Assembly: GCF_003264365.1 (NCBI RefSeq)
Contig: NZ_PYAK01000001.1
Location: forward strand, 269,725 to 333,724
From: Micromonospora noduli
GTDB lineage: Bacteria; Actinomycetota; Actinomycetes; Mycobacteriales; Micromonosporaceae
Direction: 5' to 3'
DNA: 64,000 nucleotides
Both the position numbers and the translations under genes were made by a program. Position 1 is the stretch's first letter. Each line of letters starts with the position of its first letter. This document shows positions 45,707 to 54,229 of the stretch, piece by piece. The notes beneath the pieces are model-generated. The model was not told where the DNA came from, ran no database searches, and worked only from the letters and a program-made list of their open reading frames with translations.

Positions 45707-46069
45707 TCATCGCTGGGCGTCGTAGGCGCGCCGTGCGCGTTCGACCTCTCCGAGGCTGGCGTCGGCCCACGTGGCCAGGTGCGCGAAGAGCGGGCCCAGG
45801 CTGGCGCCCAACTCGGTGATCTCGTACTCGACTCTGGGAGGCACCTCGGCGTGGTAGGTGCGTGACACGAGCCCGTCACGCTCGAGTTGGCGAAGCCGCT
45901 GCGTGAGCACCTTCGGCGTGATGCTCGTCAGTCGGCGCTCCAACTCGACAAAGCGCTGCCGACCGTACTCGTTCAATGCCCACAGGATCGGTGTGGTCCA
46001 CCGGCTGAAGACGATGTCGACAACCGGCGCGACCGGGCAGGCCAACTCGGGATCTGCCGACTGCTTCAT
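45707..46069 (-). CDS. HxlR-family winged-helix regulator
   Basis: A 120-residue MarR-like dimeric regulator. The HxlR signature is intact: CPVAPVVDIVFSRWTTPILW, FVELERRLTSITPKVLTQRL, LERDGLVSRTYHAEVPPRVE and YEITELGASL. The leading Cys of CPV is the thiol used as a redox switch in some relatives (HypR, YodB types). It is divergent from an NmrA-like oxidoreductase gene over a 108-base spacer containing a palindrome, the usual layout for local control. Confidence 0.92.
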   Translation of the reverse strand: MKQSADPELACPVAPVVDIVFSRWTTPILWALNEYGRQRFVELERRLTSITPKVLTQRLRQLERDGLVSRTYHAEVPPRVEYEITELGASLGPLFAHLATWADASLGEVERARRAYDAQR

Positions 46070-46101
46070 GTGTCCCCCGTCACAAACGCATTACTATCCT
46101 C

Positions 46102-46111
46102 TAGGTACCTA
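46102..46111. promoter_or_regulatory. Candidate HxlR operator
   Basis: TAGGTACCTA, a perfect palindrome in an AT-rich patch between the divergent HxlR and NmrA-like genes, flanked by ACTAT on both sides (46093-46097 and 46111-46115). Confidence 0.5.
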
Positions 46112-46177
46112 CTATATCGACGCTATTAGCGTCTTCTTCGGCCGTGCGAACGACACGGTCGGACTGGAGACCCAGAC

Positions 46178-47017
46178 ATGTTTGTCGTGGTAGGAGCAAC
46201 CGGAAACGTCGGCCGTACGCTCGCGTCAACCCTCGCGGCCTCGGGTGCCGCGGTGACGGCGGTGTCCCGGGGGCGACGTCCGGGCGCCGTACCAGAGGGC
46301 ATCCGCCACCATCGCGCGGACCTCGAGCAGCCGGAGAGCCTGCGCCCGGTGCTCGCCGGCGCCGAGGCGCTGTACCTGCTCGTGGAGGGCGCCGGAGCCC
46401 ACGTCGAGATGCGCGAAATCCTGCGGGTCGCCGCGGCCGGCGGCGTGAAGCGCGTTGTGCTCCAGTCCTCGCAGGCGGTCGCCACACGACCGGACTCGGC
46501 GTCACACGCGCCGCTGCGCGCCATCGAGGATCTCGTCCGTCGATCCGAATTCGACTGGACGATCCTTCGCCCCGGCGGCTTCGCCTCCAACTCCTTTGCC
46601 TGGACCGAACCGATCCGGGGCAGGCGGACCGTGGCCGCACCGTTCGGCGACGTCGGTCTGCCCGTGGTCGACCCGGCCGACATCGCCGAAGTGGCGGCCA
46701 CCGTGCTCCTCGACCGCTCGCACGATGGCCGTACCTACGAACTGACCGGCCCGGTCCTGCGCACGCCACGCGAACGGGTCGCCGATCTCGCCGCCGCGCT
46801 CGGCGAGCCGATCCACTTCGTGGACCAGACGCCCGACGAAGCCCGCGAGCAGATGCTGCGGTTCATGCCGCCGCCGGTTGTCGAGGGGACGCTGGCGATC
46901 CTCGGTACGCCGACCGAAGCCGAACAGCGGATCAGCCCGGACGTTTCCGAGGTCCTGGGCCGATCACCACGCCCCTTCGCCGCCTGGGCCACGCGCAACA
47001 TCGACGCCTTCCGCTGA
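46178..47017 (+). CDS. NmrA-like NAD(P)-binding protein
   Basis: A 279-residue atypical SDR. The N-terminal cofactor motif is VVVGATGNVGRTLA. Family features KRVVLQSSQAV, TILRPGGFASNSF and VDPADIAEVAATVLL are present. The usual Tyr-Lys pair is lacking, so it may act as a redox sensor or a quinone/NADPH-binding reductase rather than a classical dehydrogenase. The ATG has GGAGA upstream. The divergent HxlR regulator probably controls it, as in YodB/QorR-type pairs. Confidence 0.88.
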   Translation: MFVVVGATGNVGRTLASTLAASGAAVTAVSRGRRPGAVPEGIRHHRADLEQPESLRPVLAGAEALYLLVEGAGAHVEMREILRVAAAGGVKRVVLQSSQAVATRPDSASHAPLRAIEDLVRRSEFDWTILRPGGFASNSFAWTEPIRGRRTVAAPFGDVGLPVVDPADIAEVAATVLLDRSHDGRTYELTGPVLRTPRERVADLAAALGEPIHFVDQTPDEAREQMLRFMPPPVVEGTLAILGTPTEAEQRISPDVSEVLGRSPRPFAAWATRNIDAFR

Positions 47018-47022
47018 CAATC

Positions 47023-47051
47023 GGCCGGGGCCGCCAGCGGCGGCCCCGGCC
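47023..47051 (+). terminator. Hairpin terminator after the NmrA-like gene
   Basis: A perfect 13-bp GC stem, 47023-47035 with 47039-47051, 3-base loop, five bases after the stop. Confidence 0.85.
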
Positions 47052-47056
47052 CCGGA

Positions 47057-47212
47057 TCAGCTCCCGCAGATGCCGTACCCGTTGAGGCTCCACCAGCCGG
47101 CGAAGCCGTCGGCGTCCTCGTCCGCTCGCAACCGCACGGTGTTACCCCCGGTGATGTTGACCGCTGTCAGCAGCACCTGACCATTGCCGGCGTTGATATC
47201 CGCACGGCTGCA
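47057..47212 (-). pseudogene. C-terminal scrap of a secreted protein
   Basis: The minus strand reads SRADINAGNGQVLLTAVNIT, then GGNTVRLRADEDADGFAGWW, and ends SLNGYGICGS-stop at 47057. The strand-rich, Cys-ending pattern looks like the tail of an exported actinomycete protein. The rest of the gene is absent: upstream, around 47208, the sequence passes straight into a TPR fragment on the other strand. Confidence 0.55.
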
Positions 47213-47543
47213 CGAGAAAACCGGCGACCGGCACGGCGCGGCGCTGACCTGGGACAGCCTCGGTTACGTCCGGCACGGCCTCGGCGGCCAGGATCGGGCG
47301 GCGGACTGCTACCGGCGGGCGCTGGCGCTGCACCGGGAACTCGGCGACCGGTACGACGAGGCGGAGGTGCTGGACAACCTGGGCGACAGCCTGCAGGCCG
47401 CCGGTGACCTCGACGCCGCGCGTCGGGCGTGGCGAGAGGCGCTGACGGTCTTCGACGAGCTGCGCCACCCGGACGCCGACCGCCCCCGGTTGAAGCTGGC
47501 CGCCCCAGCCGTCCCGGCGCCAGCGGGCGGCGGAGAACCGTAG
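47208..47543 (+). pseudogene. C-terminal TPR fragment of a SARP/AfsR-type or NB-ARC regulator
   Basis: The frame starts abruptly at LHEKTGDRHGAALTWDSLGY and contains two and a half TPRs of the type found at the end of AfsR-like regulators: YRRALALHRELGDRYDEAEV, then LDNLGDSLQAAGDLDAARRA, to the stop at 47543. No start, NB-ARC domain or DNA-binding domain precedes it. It abuts the minus-strand scrap, so both were joined by a deletion or rearrangement. Confidence 0.65.
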
Positions 47544-47634
47544 GTGACGTGGTACAACGTGCGGGCTCAATCCTCTTCACTGGCGACCGCCGGTCGCCGG
47601 CGGGACAGGTGAGACGTGAACGCCCTGACTCCCG

Positions 47635-48057
47635 CTAGCCGACGGCCGCCTCACGCTGGATCTGCTCGAATTGATCTGCCATCGCGGCGGCCAGGGCCTG
47701 CGCGGCGGACAGCGGACGAACCATGACCGTGAACTCATCGATCAAGCCGCTCTCATCGAGGTGCAGGAAATCGCAACCCTCGACGGCGACACCGCCTATC
47801 CGCGCCTCGAATACCAGCGCGTGATCGCGACCGCCCTCGCCGCTCAGCTCCCGGACGTACCGGAAGTCCTCGAACACCCGCAGCACACCCCGCAGGATCG
47901 CTGCGGTGATTGCCTTGCCCGGATAGGGCTTGAACGCCACCGGGCTGCGAAACAGCACGTTGTCGGCGAGGGTCGCCTCAAGGGCATCGGGGTCGCGTGC
48001 TTCGACCGCCGCACGAAAGTCGATCACCACCTCAGCGTACCGGCAGTCCGGCGTCAC
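47635..48057 (-). CDS. SnoaL-like/NTF2-fold protein
   Basis: A 140-residue NTF2-fold protein of the SnoaL-like group: VIDFRAAVEARDPDALEATL, ADNVLFRSPVAFKPYPGKAI and LIDEFTVMVRPLSAA. Members are polyketide cyclases, hydrolases or ligand binders. The start is uncertain: GTG 48057 opens the frame without a good ribosome binding site; GTG codons near 48030 (VVIDF) begin the conserved part. Confidence 0.82.
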   Translation of the reverse strand: MTPDCRYAEVVIDFRAAVEARDPDALEATLADNVLFRSPVAFKPYPGKAITAAILRGVLRVFEDFRYVRELSGEGGRDHALVFEARIGGVAVEGCDFLHLDESGLIDEFTVMVRPLSAAQALAAAMADQFEQIQREAAVG

Positions 48058-48109
48058 GGTCGCGGTGAAGCCGCCCGGCCAAGTAATGCCCCGCCAGGCC
48101 GACGACAGC

Positions 48110-48598
48110 TCAGGCAGACCGCTGCGCGGTCTCGCCGCCGCGCAGGCGGTCCAACTCGGCGAGGTACATCGCCTGCATGCGGTCGTAGTGCCGGACCAGC
48201 AGCATGACCTCCTCGACGCTGTAGCCCTCGATGAGCTGCTCGGCCCCTTCGGCGAACCGCTCGTACGGTCGCTTCAACTCGGCGGACCGCTCCGGCCGCA
48301 GGGCGACGATCACCCGCCGCCGGTCCGCCGGATCGCGCTCGGCCGTCACGTAGCCCGCCTGCTGGAGCCGGCGGAGCATGCTGGTCACCGCCCCGGTGGT
48401 GAGGTTGGTCCGCTCGGCGACCTGCCCCGCGGTGGCGGATCCGACGTCCGCCAGGTAGTCCAGGCACTCCAGGTCGCTCACGGTGAGGCCCAGCCGCTCC
48501 GCGATGGCGTACCGGAACACCATGGACAGCCGCGACGTCTCCCGCCCGGCGCGCATGAGGTCGGTGATCGCGGACGCACGGGCCGGCTCGTGGGACAT
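48110..48598 (-). CDS. MarR-family regulator
   Basis: A 162-residue winged-helix regulator with SDLECLDYLADVGSATAGQV, AERTNLTTGAVTSMLRRLQQ and the wing VTAERDPADRRRVIVAL. It is downstream of the FAD monooxygenase and overlaps its end if the earlier ATG at 48610 (an ATGA with the monooxygenase stop) is used; ATG 48598 is the other candidate. The operator-like dyad at 49861-49877 in front of the operon suggests autoregulation. Confidence 0.92.
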   Translation of the reverse strand: MSHEPARASAITDLMRAGRETSRLSMVFRYAIAERLGLTVSDLECLDYLADVGSATAGQVAERTNLTTGAVTSMLRRLQQAGYVTAERDPADRRRVIVALRPERSAELKRPYERFAEGAEQLIEGYSVEEVMLLVRHYDRMQAMYLAELDRLRGGETAQRSA

Positions 48599-48606
48599 GC
48601 CGGCAA

Positions 48607-49854
48607 TCATCCCTGCGGCACGGTGACCCGGTGCAGCCGAGGTAACACGCGGGTCAGCACCCAGTGCGGTGCGGCCGCTCCCCCGGTGAGGCGGCGCATC
48701 AGCCTGGCGGCGGTGTCGACGGCGCGAAAGGCGTAGGGCGTCATCTCGTCCTGGTAGCTGGCGATCGCCTCCTCCACCGGCGTGCCACTGGCCCGGGCCT
48801 CGACCAGCTTGTGGCCGAGCAGGGCAGCGTCGCGCAGCGCGGTGTTGCCGCCGTGCGCGCCGAACGGCGGCATGACGTGCACGGCGTCGCCCATCATCGT
48901 CGCCCGGGGCACCGCCCACCGGCGCGGGCGCTGGCCGGTGGCGAAGAGGTTGAGCACTGTGGCGTCCAGCTCGGCCGTGCCGACCAGCCGCCGGATGACC
49001 GGGTGGAAGTCCATGCTCATCCCGGAGGCCAGTCTCCACAGCGCCAGCAGGTCGCCCCGGATGCCCATGGGCACCTCCTCCTGCCGGAGCAGCAGTCCCC
49101 ACATGACGTAGTCGTCGCCGGTGGGCGCATAGCTGCCCGGGGCCAGGCGCGCGAACGCCTCCGGCGGGCTCTCGCCGAACCGCATGGAGGTGAAGAAGAA
49201 GGCCCGGCCCGGCCGGTCGGCGATGGCCAGGACCCCGCTGGTACGCAGCGCGTCCGGGATGATGCTTTCGCCGTTGCGGCAAAGGGGCGACCGGCCGTAG
49301 ATGCCCGCCATCGGGGTGTTCGCCGGGTTCGCGTCCGGCATGATCTGCGCGCGCAGCGCCGAGCCGACGCCGTCCGCGCCCACGACGACGCTTGCCGCCG
49401 CGCTCCCGCCGTCGGAGAACAGCAGCCGCGGCCGCGCCGGGTCGCCGCTGTCCACCGCGACGGCGTCCTTGCCGTAGTGGATGCGCCCGTCCAGCCCGGA
49501 CTGCAGGATCGACCGCAGGGTCAGCCGGTCGACCTGGCGGGTCGCGTGCGGCTCGTCCTTGAAGGTGATGGTGAATGCGTCCCGCAGCCGGCTGTCGGTG
49601 AAGCGTAGGTGCCCGCCGGGCTCGTCGCCGGTGGTCAGCGCCAGGTTGTACAGCGAGCGCGGCAGGCTCTCGCGCAGCGCCTCGATGCCATACCGGTCGA
49701 GAATGATCCGGTAGCCCTGCCGCCGGACGAAGGGGCCCGAGTCCCGCTCGTAGACGTGCACGTCGACGCCGGCGCGCATCAGGTACTGGGCGAGGCAGAG
49801 GCCGGAGAGGCCGGCGCCGGCGATCGCCACCGAGAAGTTCGTCGATATGCTCAC
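48607..49854 (-). CDS. FAD-dependent aromatic-hydroxylase-type monooxygenase
   Basis: A 415-residue class A flavoprotein monooxygenase. The FAD motif GxGxxG appears as AGAGLSGLCLAQYLM, the second motif as VVGADGVGSALR, and the third as GDAVHVMPPFGAHGGNTALR. Its relatives hydroxylate antibiotics (TetX/RdmE-like) or aromatic compounds. With the coupled MarR regulator it could be a drug- or phenol-inactivating unit (inference). The GTG start at 49854 lies just after a dyad. Confidence 0.92.
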   Translation of the reverse strand: MSISTNFSVAIAGAGLSGLCLAQYLMRAGVDVHVYERDSGPFVRRQGYRIILDRYGIEALRESLPRSLYNLALTTGDEPGGHLRFTDSRLRDAFTITFKDEPHATRQVDRLTLRSILQSGLDGRIHYGKDAVAVDSGDPARPRLLFSDGGSAAASVVVGADGVGSALRAQIMPDANPANTPMAGIYGRSPLCRNGESIIPDALRTSGVLAIADRPGRAFFFTSMRFGESPPEAFARLAPGSYAPTGDDYVMWGLLLRQEEVPMGIRGDLLALWRLASGMSMDFHPVIRRLVGTAELDATVLNLFATGQRPRRWAVPRATMMGDAVHVMPPFGAHGGNTALRDAALLGHKLVEARASGTPVEEAIASYQDEMTPYAFRAVDTAARLMRRLTGGAAAPHWVLTRVLPRLHRVTVPQG

Positions 49855-49860
49855 ACGGTT

Positions 49861-49877
49861 ATCTTAACGACTAAGAT
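49861..49877. promoter_or_regulatory. Candidate MarR operator
   Basis: ATCTTA-ACGAC-TAAGAT, a perfect 6-bp dyad with a 5-base centre, starting seven bases before the monooxygenase start. It is AT-rich against a GC-rich background, the usual look of MarR boxes. Confidence 0.6.
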
Positions 49878-49952
49878 GATTTGGGCAAGGCCGCCGGCAT
49901 GCCACGCCGCAGCCCGCCAAGCCGCCCGGCGGGGGTGGATTAGTGTCGATGC

Positions 49953-50612
49953 ATGACGCCAGTCCTTGCCGCCAGTGCCTTCGACTCACTGCGCCTCGAC
50001 GCCGTGCCCGACCAGGAGTCGCTGCGCCGGGCCTACGAACTCCCCAGTGACGCGGCCGTGCGAAAGCAGATGACCGAGCTCACCGAACAGACCCGGCGGT
50101 TGATCGGCTGCTCGTCGCTGGTCCTGGTCGCCACCGTGGACGCCAAGGGCAACTGCGACGTCTCCCCGCGCGGCGGCCCGGCCGGCTTCGTCGCCGTCCT
50201 GGACGCACGGACGGTGGCAATACCGGATGCCACCGGCAACAAGCGCCTGGACACCCTGCAGAACGTCGTCGCCACCGGGCGAGCCGGGCTGCTGTTCATC
50301 ATCCCAGGGCGCCCCACGACGCTCAGGGTGAATGGCCGGGCCTGCGTCTCCACTCGCCCCGAACTGCTGTCGCAGCTGACCGCTGTGGGCAAGCCGCCGG
50401 CCAGTGCGTTGGTGCTGGGGATCGATGAGGTCTACCCGCACTGCCCCAAGGCGCTGCTGCGCAGCGGGGCCTGGAAGCCCGAGCAGTGGCTGCCGGCGGA
50501 CGCCCAGCCGACCTCGGCCGAGGTGACGCTGGCCCAGCTACGAATGCCCGAGCTGACGATCGGTGACATCGAAAAGGCCGAGGCAGAATCGCTGAAGTAC
50601 CGGTACGAGTAG
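49953..50612 (+). CDS. Pyridoxamine-5'-phosphate-oxidase-like split-barrel flavoprotein (MSMEG_1061-like)
   Basis: A 219-residue split-barrel FMN-binding protein: SLVLVATVDAKGNCDVSPRG, AIPDATGNKRLDTLQNV and GRAGLLFIIPGRPTTLRVNG. This group is annotated as pyridoxamine-phosphate-oxidase-related without proven substrates. The ATG lies close to a possible -10, with no clear ribosome binding site. It is divergent from the monooxygenase operon, so the MarR dyad could also affect it. Confidence 0.88.
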   Translation: MTPVLAASAFDSLRLDAVPDQESLRRAYELPSDAAVRKQMTELTEQTRRLIGCSSLVLVATVDAKGNCDVSPRGGPAGFVAVLDARTVAIPDATGNKRLDTLQNVVATGRAGLLFIIPGRPTTLRVNGRACVSTRPELLSQLTAVGKPPASALVLGIDEVYPHCPKALLRSGAWKPEQWLPADAQPTSAEVTLAQLRMPELTIGDIEKAEAESLKYRYE

Positions 50613-50738
50613 CAAGCCGCACAGCGATCGTTGGGGTGTCTCGCGCTCTTCGACGAACGACTGACAGACATTGCTTGATTTCAATGAATTCAAGCTTGTG
50701 TCTGGTGAGTTTCCGTGGGACTGCTCTAACCTCGACAC

Positions 50739-52031
50739 ATGGTTTCGCGTCGATCCGTATTGCGGGCGGTCCCCCTTGCAGCCGCTGCCCTTACCGCCGC
50801 CCCAGGTGCTCCCCGTTGGCTCGGTCCGCCGTCCACCTCGACGGCAGTGGACCGCGTACCACCCGACCCGGCCACGATGCAGGCCGCCGCTACCGCAGTT
50901 CGCGGCTTCACGGCCGACCTCTACCGCACGGTGGCATCGACCCGGGCAGGCAGCAATGTGGTGTGCGCGCCGTACTCGGTCGGGCTCGCGCTCGCGATGA
51001 CCAGGGCGGGCGCCGGGTCGACCACGGCGGACGAGATGGACACGGTGCTCCACGCGCCGCATCCGCGCCCCCGCTCGCTCGACAGCGGGCTCAACACCGT
51101 TGAGCAGACGCTCGCCGGCCGCTACCAGGACGGTGACGGAGTCAAGCAGCCTCGGCTGACCACGGCCAATGCGCTGTGGACACGACTCGACCTGTGTCTG
51201 CGACCCGGGTTCCGGGAAACCCTGGCCGGCTATTACGGTGCCGCGCCGCGACCGGTCGACTTCCGTGGTGCGCCGGAGGTGGCCCGCCAGGAGATCAACA
51301 CCTGGGTGTCCGATCGGACCAACGCGAAGATTCCGGAGCTGCTGCAGTCCGACGCCGTGGGCCCCGACACCAGCCTGATGCTGACCAACACGATCTATCT
51401 CAAGGCGGCCTGGAAGTACCCGTTCACCGCTACGGCCACGTCGGTGGGACAGTTCACCAGGGATGACGGGAGCGTCGTCGACGTCCCGGTCATGCGCGGA
51501 CCGTTCGACAGGATGGGCTACCTCGAGGGCGACGGGTGGCACGCAGTCGACGTGCCGTACGCGGGCGACGGGCTTGCCATGGCCATCGTCATGCCGACCC
51601 GGGACGATCTCGCCGCGGTCGAGGCGAGCCTCGATGCGACCTGGCTGGGCGCCTTGCTGAACGGGTTCCGGATCACCGACGTCGAACTGCGCCTGCCCCG
51701 GTGGACGTTCCGCCTGCCGGCCGAGCTGGGTGCCGCGCTGAGCAGCCTCGGCATGCCCACGGCATTCACGTCACAGGCCGATTTCACCGGCATGAGCACC
51801 GAACCGACCCTGTGTATCGACGACGTGGTGCACGAGACGTTCATCGCTGTGGACGAGAAGGGCACCGAGGCCGCAGCCGCGTCGGCCGTCATCGTCCGGC
51901 CGCCGTCGATTCCGCAGGGGCCGCAGTTCTTCGTCAACCGGCCATTCCTGTACGTCATCCACGACCGGCTCACCGGCGTGCCGCTGTTCCTCGGCCGGGT
52001 CCACGACCCGCTGGTCAACGGCCCAGCCTGA
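50739..52031 (+). CDS. Tat-exported serpin
   Basis: A 430-residue serine-protease inhibitor. The N-terminus has a twin-arginine motif, SRRSVLR, before a hydrophobic stretch, implying Tat export. Serpin hallmarks are NVVCAPYSVGLALAMTRAGA, LMLTNTIYLKAAWKYPF, the VVHETFIAVDEKGTEAAAAS hinge (residues about 363-382) and NRPFLYVIHD. The reactive loop after the Ala-rich hinge reads AVIVRPPSIPQ. Arg387 falls within three residues of the predicted P1, so a trypsin-like target is possible. The Ala-rich hinge indicates an inhibitory serpin. Confidence 0.93.
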   Translation: MVSRRSVLRAVPLAAAALTAAPGAPRWLGPPSTSTAVDRVPPDPATMQAAATAVRGFTADLYRTVASTRAGSNVVCAPYSVGLALAMTRAGAGSTTADEMDTVLHAPHPRPRSLDSGLNTVEQTLAGRYQDGDGVKQPRLTTANALWTRLDLCLRPGFRETLAGYYGAAPRPVDFRGAPEVARQEINTWVSDRTNAKIPELLQSDAVGPDTSLMLTNTIYLKAAWKYPFTATATSVGQFTRDDGSVVDVPVMRGPFDRMGYLEGDGWHAVDVPYAGDGLAMAIVMPTRDDLAAVEASLDATWLGALLNGFRITDVELRLPRWTFRLPAELGAALSSLGMPTAFTSQADFTGMSTEPTLCIDDVVHETFIAVDEKGTEAAAASAVIVRPPSIPQGPQFFVNRPFLYVIHDRLTGVPLFLGRVHDPLVNGPA

Positions 52032-52184
52032 CCGGGCAAGACCAGGCGACATCGTCGGCCGATTCGTACCACGAGCCGGGAAGGGCCGTGCCCCTGTGTG
52101 ATGAGCGAATCGCGGCATCAGCAGATGTCGGCCGCCTGGATTACGGACACGGTGGTTGGCGGCTCAGCTGACAATTACGCAACG

Positions 52185-52577
52185 TCAATTGGCCCCGAGC
52201 AGGTCCCACCGGTTGCCGGCGATGTCGAGGAAGACCGCGACCCGGCCATAGGGCTCGGTCCGCGGCTCCCGGACGAAGGTGACGTCGGCCGCGACCATCC
52301 GCCGATAGGCGGCGTCGAAGTCGTCGACGCGGAAGAAGAACCCGACTCGGCCGGCTACCTGGTTACCGATTGCGGCGCGTTGGTGTTCTCCGTCGGCGCG
52401 AGCGAGCAGAATCCCGGTCTGGGCGCCCGGCGGCCGAACGACCACCCACCGCTTGGCTCGACCGTCATTGGTCAGTGATGGGGAGTCCTCGACGAGGTCG
52501 AAGCCGAGCACGTCGGTGAAGAACGCGATCGCGGGGTCGTACTCGTCGACAATCAGGGCAACCAAGTCGATCTGCAC
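52185..52577 (-). CDS. VOC-superfamily (glyoxalase/bleomycin-resistance-like) protein
   Basis: A 130-residue protein with two beta-alpha-beta-beta-beta halves: LVALIVDEYDPAIAFFTDVL, GFDLVEDSP, GFFFRVDDFDAAYRRMVAAD and AVFLDIAGNRWDLLG. The substrate is not identifiable. The start is a GTG. It is convergent with the serpin gene, with 153 bases between. Confidence 0.9.
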   Translation of the reverse strand: MQIDLVALIVDEYDPAIAFFTDVLGFDLVEDSPSLTNDGRAKRWVVVRPPGAQTGILLARADGEHQRAAIGNQVAGRVGFFFRVDDFDAAYRRMVAADVTFVREPRTEPYGRVAVFLDIAGNRWDLLGAN

Positions 52578-53100
52578 CAGGGCAGCTTATCTGGGACCAG
52601 GTTCTGCTGGCCTGCTCCCCGGTCCGCACTGGACCACCCTCGGATCGTCGGCTACTGCATCAACGCCCGCATCAAGGCAGCCGTGGGCTTGGCGACGAAC
52701 CCTCAGCCCTCATCGGCGACTTCCACCGCGGGTGCGAAGCGGCGGACAGCCGCCTCGATGCCCGGGCGGTGCAGCCGCCAGAAGGTCGCCGGCCGGCGGT
52801 CGGCGAGGACGGCCGGCGGCACCTGCGGGACGAGCCTGGTTCATCCGCCGCAGACTCGCCGGCAGTCACGCACACCGACCTGGTGGAAAAGCCGTGGCTA
52901 CACTGCACGACCGTTGGCCTTGGTGGACGCTCTGTGCCACGAATGCGGTTGCAGCGCCCCGTAGGATTCCTGTCATGAGTTGCTTCGCTGCTTGGCGTAC
53001 TCGCCACTGAGGGTCGGCTTGCCGCCGTTCCGGCCGCTGGCTGGCCATCTGATGCCCGCTTCGTTGGCTTTCAGAACCTCAGCTCGAGAGGCACACTCAC
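52578..53100. other. 523-base stretch without an intact gene
   Basis: On the minus strand a GC-rich, coding-like frame (RLVPQVPPAVLADRRPATFW, RLHRPGIEAAVRRFAPAVEV) is interrupted by a stop codon near 52700 and has no proper start. It looks like a decayed gene of unknown family. Nothing else is supported. Confidence 0.4.
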
Positions 53101-53583
53101 ATGCGCATCCGCTCGTTTCTTCAGCATGACCTGGCCCAGCTCACCGAACTGACCATCGAGACGTTCGGACCGTTCTACGAAGACTCCTTCCGCCCTCTCA
53201 TGGGCGAGACCGTTTTCGCCAACCAGCACGGCAAGTGGCGCGACGACTACGTCAAGCAGGTCGCCGGGCTCCACGACCCCGCCGAGCACCGGTATGTCGC
53301 GGTCGCCGAGACCAACGGTGCCATCGCCGGCTACGTGGCCTGGGCGGTAGAGCCTGAGCGCCGAAATGCCAGCGTCACTATCCTCGCCGTGTCCGCCGAG
53401 CATCGCCGGCTCGGCACGGGCACCGTGCTGTGCGAGCACGCGTTCGCCGCGATGCGGGACCTCGGCGCCGAGGTCGTCACGATCGGCACGGGCGGGGACG
53501 GATTCCATGCGCCCGCCCGAGCCCTGTACGAAGCACTGGGCTGCACGCCGCTGCCGGTCGCCGTCTACTACCGGGAGCTCTGA
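53101..53583 (+). CDS. GNAT-family N-acetyltransferase
   Basis: A 160-residue protein with the acetyl-CoA motif ILAVSAEHRRLGTGTVLCEH and the C-terminal ARALYEALGCTPLPVAVYYR block typical of small GNAT enzymes. The substrate is unknown. ATG 53101 has GAGAGG about nine bases upstream. It is followed 61 bases later by the CbrC-like gene on the same strand. Confidence 0.9.
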   Translation: MRIRSFLQHDLAQLTELTIETFGPFYEDSFRPLMGETVFANQHGKWRDDYVKQVAGLHDPAEHRYVAVAETNGAIAGYVAWAVEPERRNASVTILAVSAEHRRLGTGTVLCEHAFAAMRDLGAEVVTIGTGGDGFHAPARALYEALGCTPLPVAVYYREL

Positions 53584-53644
53584 TCTGATCCGGGGTGGGT
53601 TACGGCGACGCAACCCGCCCCGGTCACAACGGCATGATGGGCTG

Positions 53645-54217
53645 GTGACCGAGCCGGTGTTTCGATACCACCCTGATCCTTTGGCCACGGGCTCGGCGGT
53701 GCGGGTTCAGCACGAATGCAGCGTCTGCGGTCAACTTCGGCAAGTCCGCTACCGGGGACCGGTCTACGGCAGACAGCCCGAGAGTCTTTGCTTGCACTGC
53801 ATCTACTCCGGGGCGGCCTCCAAGGCACTCGGCGTCGTTGCCGTCGCCACGGATGGCAGCGAAACCCTGGAGATGCCTGCCGAGCTCAGCGACGCGGTCG
53901 ACGTGCCTGATGACGTGCCGCATCACGTCATCGAGGAGGTCACTCGCAGAACCCCCGGCTTCACCGGTTGGCAGCAAGAGTCATGGCTCTACCACTGCGG
54001 CGATGGCGCGGCCTTTCTCGGCCCGGCCGGCTACCGCGATGTCGAACCTCATCCGGACGCCCTGAACATGCTTCGCGCGAGCCACCGGCAACTCGGCTGG
54101 TCATCCGAGGAGACCGACGAGTTCCTGCACCGGCTCGACCGCAACGGTGAGCCCACCGCGTATCTGTTCCAATGCCTGCACTGCGGTACTCATCTCGCGT
54201 CCTGGGATATCGGTTAA
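53645..54217 (+). CDS. CbrC/UPF0167-family protein
   Basis: A 190-residue protein with conserved cysteine pairs for metal binding (HECSVCGQLRQVRYRGPVYG, ESLCLHCIYSGAAS, FQCLHCGTHLASWDI) and the family's GFTGWQQESWLYHCGDGAAF block. E. coli CbrC affects colicin E2 tolerance; the biochemical role is unknown. GTG 53645 is the likely start, just before conserved sequence. Confidence 0.85.
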   Translation: MTEPVFRYHPDPLATGSAVRVQHECSVCGQLRQVRYRGPVYGRQPESLCLHCIYSGAASKALGVVAVATDGSETLEMPAELSDAVDVPDDVPHHVIEEVTRRTPGFTGWQQESWLYHCGDGAAFLGPAGYRDVEPHPDALNMLRASHRQLGWSSEETDEFLHRLDRNGEPTAYLFQCLHCGTHLASWDIG

Positions 54218-54229
54218 CTGCACCTCATC

